Shown here piece after piece: positions 61,398 to 64,000 of a DNA stretch of 64,000 bases (position 1 is its first letter; each line of letters starts with the position of its first letter). The translations under genes and the position numbers were made by a program. Below the pieces are notes generated by a model. It did not search any database and was not told the origin of the DNA. It saw nothing but the letters and a program-made list of their open reading frames with translations. The stretch comes from Blepharisma stoltei (lineage: Eukaryota; Ciliophora; Heterotrichea; Heterotrichida; Blepharismidae), in the NCBI GenBank assembly GCA_914767885.1, contig CAJZBQ010000001.1, positions 744,001-808,000 on the forward strand. The letters are read 5' to 3'.

Positions 61398-63950
61398 TTA
61401 CATTCGATCATGACCAATTCTTTCTAAATTGATACTGCAATTTAATCCTCTCGCCAAATTTAATCCTCCATCATATTGGTGATATTTACTGTTTAGCTCT
61501 TCCTTGAAATTACTGAGTTTTTGATTTCAATTTGCATCACAGTTTAAAAATTTAATTTGCTCGGCAGACAACTTTTTTAAAAATGCACCAAATAGAACTG
61601 TTTCTAGCCAAACTCCACCTTCGCTTAACATTTCACTATCTTCTTTATATAACTCAATAAGAGCCCCTGGAGCTCCTATCCAAATAGGGCCTTTAGACTC
61701 AGGAGTTCTTACGCCTATATCATAGCAGCCAGGAGTGTTTTCTTTACGAACAGCATGAGCCAATTCGTGTAAAAATACAACTTTTAGTCCACACTGAGAT
61801 ATAGGGGTATTTTCACTTCACTTAGGATGAATCAATATTGTTCCGCCAAAAATAGTTATTCCAGAAATACTTTCAGGGACGCTAGCGAAATAAATTCTGT
61901 TTTTATAGTCTTGCCTTAAATAATTGCGTAGGTTTTGATCAAGGCCAAGAGTTTTGAACGCTTCTTTTACTACAGGAGAGCTAGCTATATTCATAAGTTT
62001 AGACAATGAAGGTTCAGGTATGAGCACTGGAGGAGTCATTTTCATTTTAATTGCTATTTGATTTGCCTCATTTACATAGTTTTCATTTGCTGTTCCATCT
62101 AAACTGCAATCAAATAAACGTCTGAAATGTGATACCAGATATTGCTTAATTAATGTGTCAGTTGATGATTTTAGCAGAGATATGTAAGCAAATGAATTCA
62201 TGAACTCTTCAATAATTTTCTTTTGGATATTAACATAGAAATTGATATCTGAATTAAGCAATTTATATTTAACCTTCAATAGTCCTTCTTCTTTAAAGAT
62301 GCTGATAAGAGTTTTAATCATTATTGTTGTATCCGCACATTCCTGGAAATTAATTGTATGATAGTTGAAGTTTCCAAGGATTTTTTCAATAAATTCACTT
62401 GATTCTAACTCCAAAAAAGACAATGAATCTAAATTTGGATTGTCCAAAAACCTATTGTAAATCGTAAAAAGATCTTTGACTAAGGAGGATCCTTCAATAA
62501 ATTCATTACTTTCAGGACGCATCTTTGAAATTTTGGATACAAAATAGAAGACATCTTCAGGTAGCTCTTCAAGATTTTGTGATATCTCATGAATTATTTC
62601 ATTTAATTCAGTTTTCAAATTTGGAATAGCATCATAGCATAACCGGACTAATTTTGCCATTTCACCTGCTATTTCTCAGGTATTTATATTCACATGAAAA
62701 ATCTTTATGAATTGCTTCATATACTTTATAGCCAATAATTCTCTTTTTTGCTTATTTTTTGTATTCATGTAAACATAGAGCAAAAATAAATGGATATTCC
62801 ATTTAGAAAGACTGTAGTCACTTGGAGTAATACTTTTAAAATATTGGCTCAAAAACTTTTCATTTTTATGTGTTATCGTGAGCTGGTAATTAACAATTGT
62901 TTGAAGTGGCCCTTCAAAAAGAATACCTTCAGCTTCGATTAGTATCTTTGGATTTATTTCTTGTAAAATAAAAAATCCGTGATTAGAGTCATCAGATTCA
63001 ATATAGTAACTTAAAAAATTTAACATCCGAGCCATACTTACCTTCATACTTTCCTTGTCTAAATAATATTTGCTTAAAATTCCTTTTATAAATAAATCTG
63101 GATCTTTTTTATTTTTGCGTAGAAAGCGTAATAGTATATTATCTGAAATGCTGAGTTTGAAGTAAATGATCTTGCCTTCTAAATCGTACTTAATTGCTTC
63201 AATTTCACTTACTTCTTTCTTAAATAAAACCAATAAAGACAATTCCAAATGCTCTCTTGTTCTTTGGTTTATCAAAATCCATTCAGCACAACTTGGAAGA
63301 AGAAAATCCTTATAACAGTCTTTCAATTCATTAATAAATGAGTAAAAGAAAGTTACATCCAAACTTTGCAAATCTGAGCCTGATTCAATGCTCTTAATAA
63401 ATTGTGTCAAAATTGAAAGCACTTTTTCATACGAAACCCTTCAGGATTTCATTCCTTCTTTATGAAATTGCATAAAGTACATAAACAGTAAGAAGTATGT
63501 TCTTCGCTCTCCTTGAGTATCTATTTGCACATAATCTTCATTTTCTTCAGTAAAGCATCATTTAAAAAGCACATTTTCATTGGCTACTCTTTGTATTTTC
63601 TGTTTGACTTGTTCGGTCACTTTGTTTGGATCTCGATACCAAATCAGTAAGTACAAAGGAATCCAGCAATACTCATCTATATCGAGCAGTGAGAAAATGT
63701 CTGCAAAATCCAGGCGAATGTTTATTCACTCATGGAGACAAATAGAGCTAAGCATGTCGAAATATCTCCAAATTTCAGAAGAGTTTTGGATGGGCAAATC
63801 AGTAAAGAAGCCTTCGATATTAGGCTTCTTACATCCTGTTTCTACTTCAAAAATTTCTGGGTTTGCTTGCTTTAATAGGTTTTCCAACTCAAAGCTGTTG
63901 TAGCTGAAAAATGTTCTTATAGATTCCTGAACTATTACAAACGATTCCAT
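61398..63950 (-). CDS. Large helical protein with HExxH metalloprotease-like site
   Basis: Likely start ATG 63950 (MESFVIVQESIRTFF); the frame stays open to the window edge, so an earlier start cannot be excluded. About 850 residues, mostly helical, with TGA Trp at many points (LHEWINIR, NINTWEIAGEM, HPKWSENTP, DANWNQKL). Near the C-terminus VVFLHELAHAVRKEN gives a zinc-protease HExxH, followed by GPIWIGAPGALIELYKEDSEMLSEGGVWLETVLFG, where an acidic third ligand (E in SEGGVWLE or DSEM) could lie. No known family recognised. Stop TAA 61398-61400. No IES is needed. Confidence 0.7.
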
Positions 63951-64000
63951 ATTTATAATTGAGCGATAGCAAAATAAAATTTTACAGCAACACACCAATA

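Overview
The window looks like germline (micronuclear) DNA of a heterotrich ciliate, most likely Blepharisma. Four independent signs point this way. (1) TGA is read as tryptophan inside many conserved proteins (MORN repeats at Y-x-G-x-W positions, TRIM, RBR ligase, TRF4, LRRC9, kelch), while TAA and TAG are stops. (2) Two introns are exactly 15 nt (GT..AG). (3) Conserved genes are broken by short AT-rich inserts that lie between TA dinucleotides and whose removal restores frame and family motifs, i.e. internal eliminated sequences (IESs). (4) Several inserts are copies of a MITE with C-run ends, resembling the pogo-derived MITE reported from the Blepharisma germline (named from memory, not checked).

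Layout. 1-7757: F-box-like fragment; tail-anchored TPR protein; LITAF-like protein; acyl-carrier-like protein divergent from a small gene whose IES carries a MITE; B-box/kelch protein; TRIM RING protein. 7758-18843: long acidic Cys-motif membrane protein full of MITEs, ankyrin protein, Mo25, a small membrane protein, TRF4-type nucleotidyltransferase, and a small PP1-docking CaaX protein. 19397-30639: unknown basic protein, centrin, sterol-desaturase-like enzyme, RING-IBR protein, pseudo-otubain/RBR ligase, tandem-WWE protein, 2-Cys peroxiredoxin. 30906-40749: Nup98 with an added ubiquitin-like domain, three tandem Nudix copies (the third dead), calpain with four IESs. 41599-50774: VAP, secreted coiled-coil (extrusome-matrix-like) protein, CK1 kinase with CaaX end, redox-dead thioredoxin-like protein, two unknowns. 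51111-63950: LRRC9, MORN protein, secreted repeat protein, HAD-ITPK fusion, ARPC4, and a large HExxH protein.

The genes are ordinary eukaryotic single-copy genes with no operon logic. What ties the window together is the mobile-DNA layer. At least six copies of one MITE family (one nested in an older copy), a second MITE family with a similar capped-hairpin architecture, three other inverted-repeat elements, and twelve GC-richer retroposon-like inserts with target-site duplications (TSDs; several have TAAG-type tails) sit in genes or IESs. Several must be removed precisely for the gene to work. The clearest case is a 71-bp IES that has itself received a 517-bp retroposon flanked by an about 20-bp duplication.

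Limits: all junctions were read by eye from frame and protein-family expectation. CDS coordinates give the full span including IESs. Where several TA pairs fit, I say so. Somatic (macronuclear) sequence would settle every junction.
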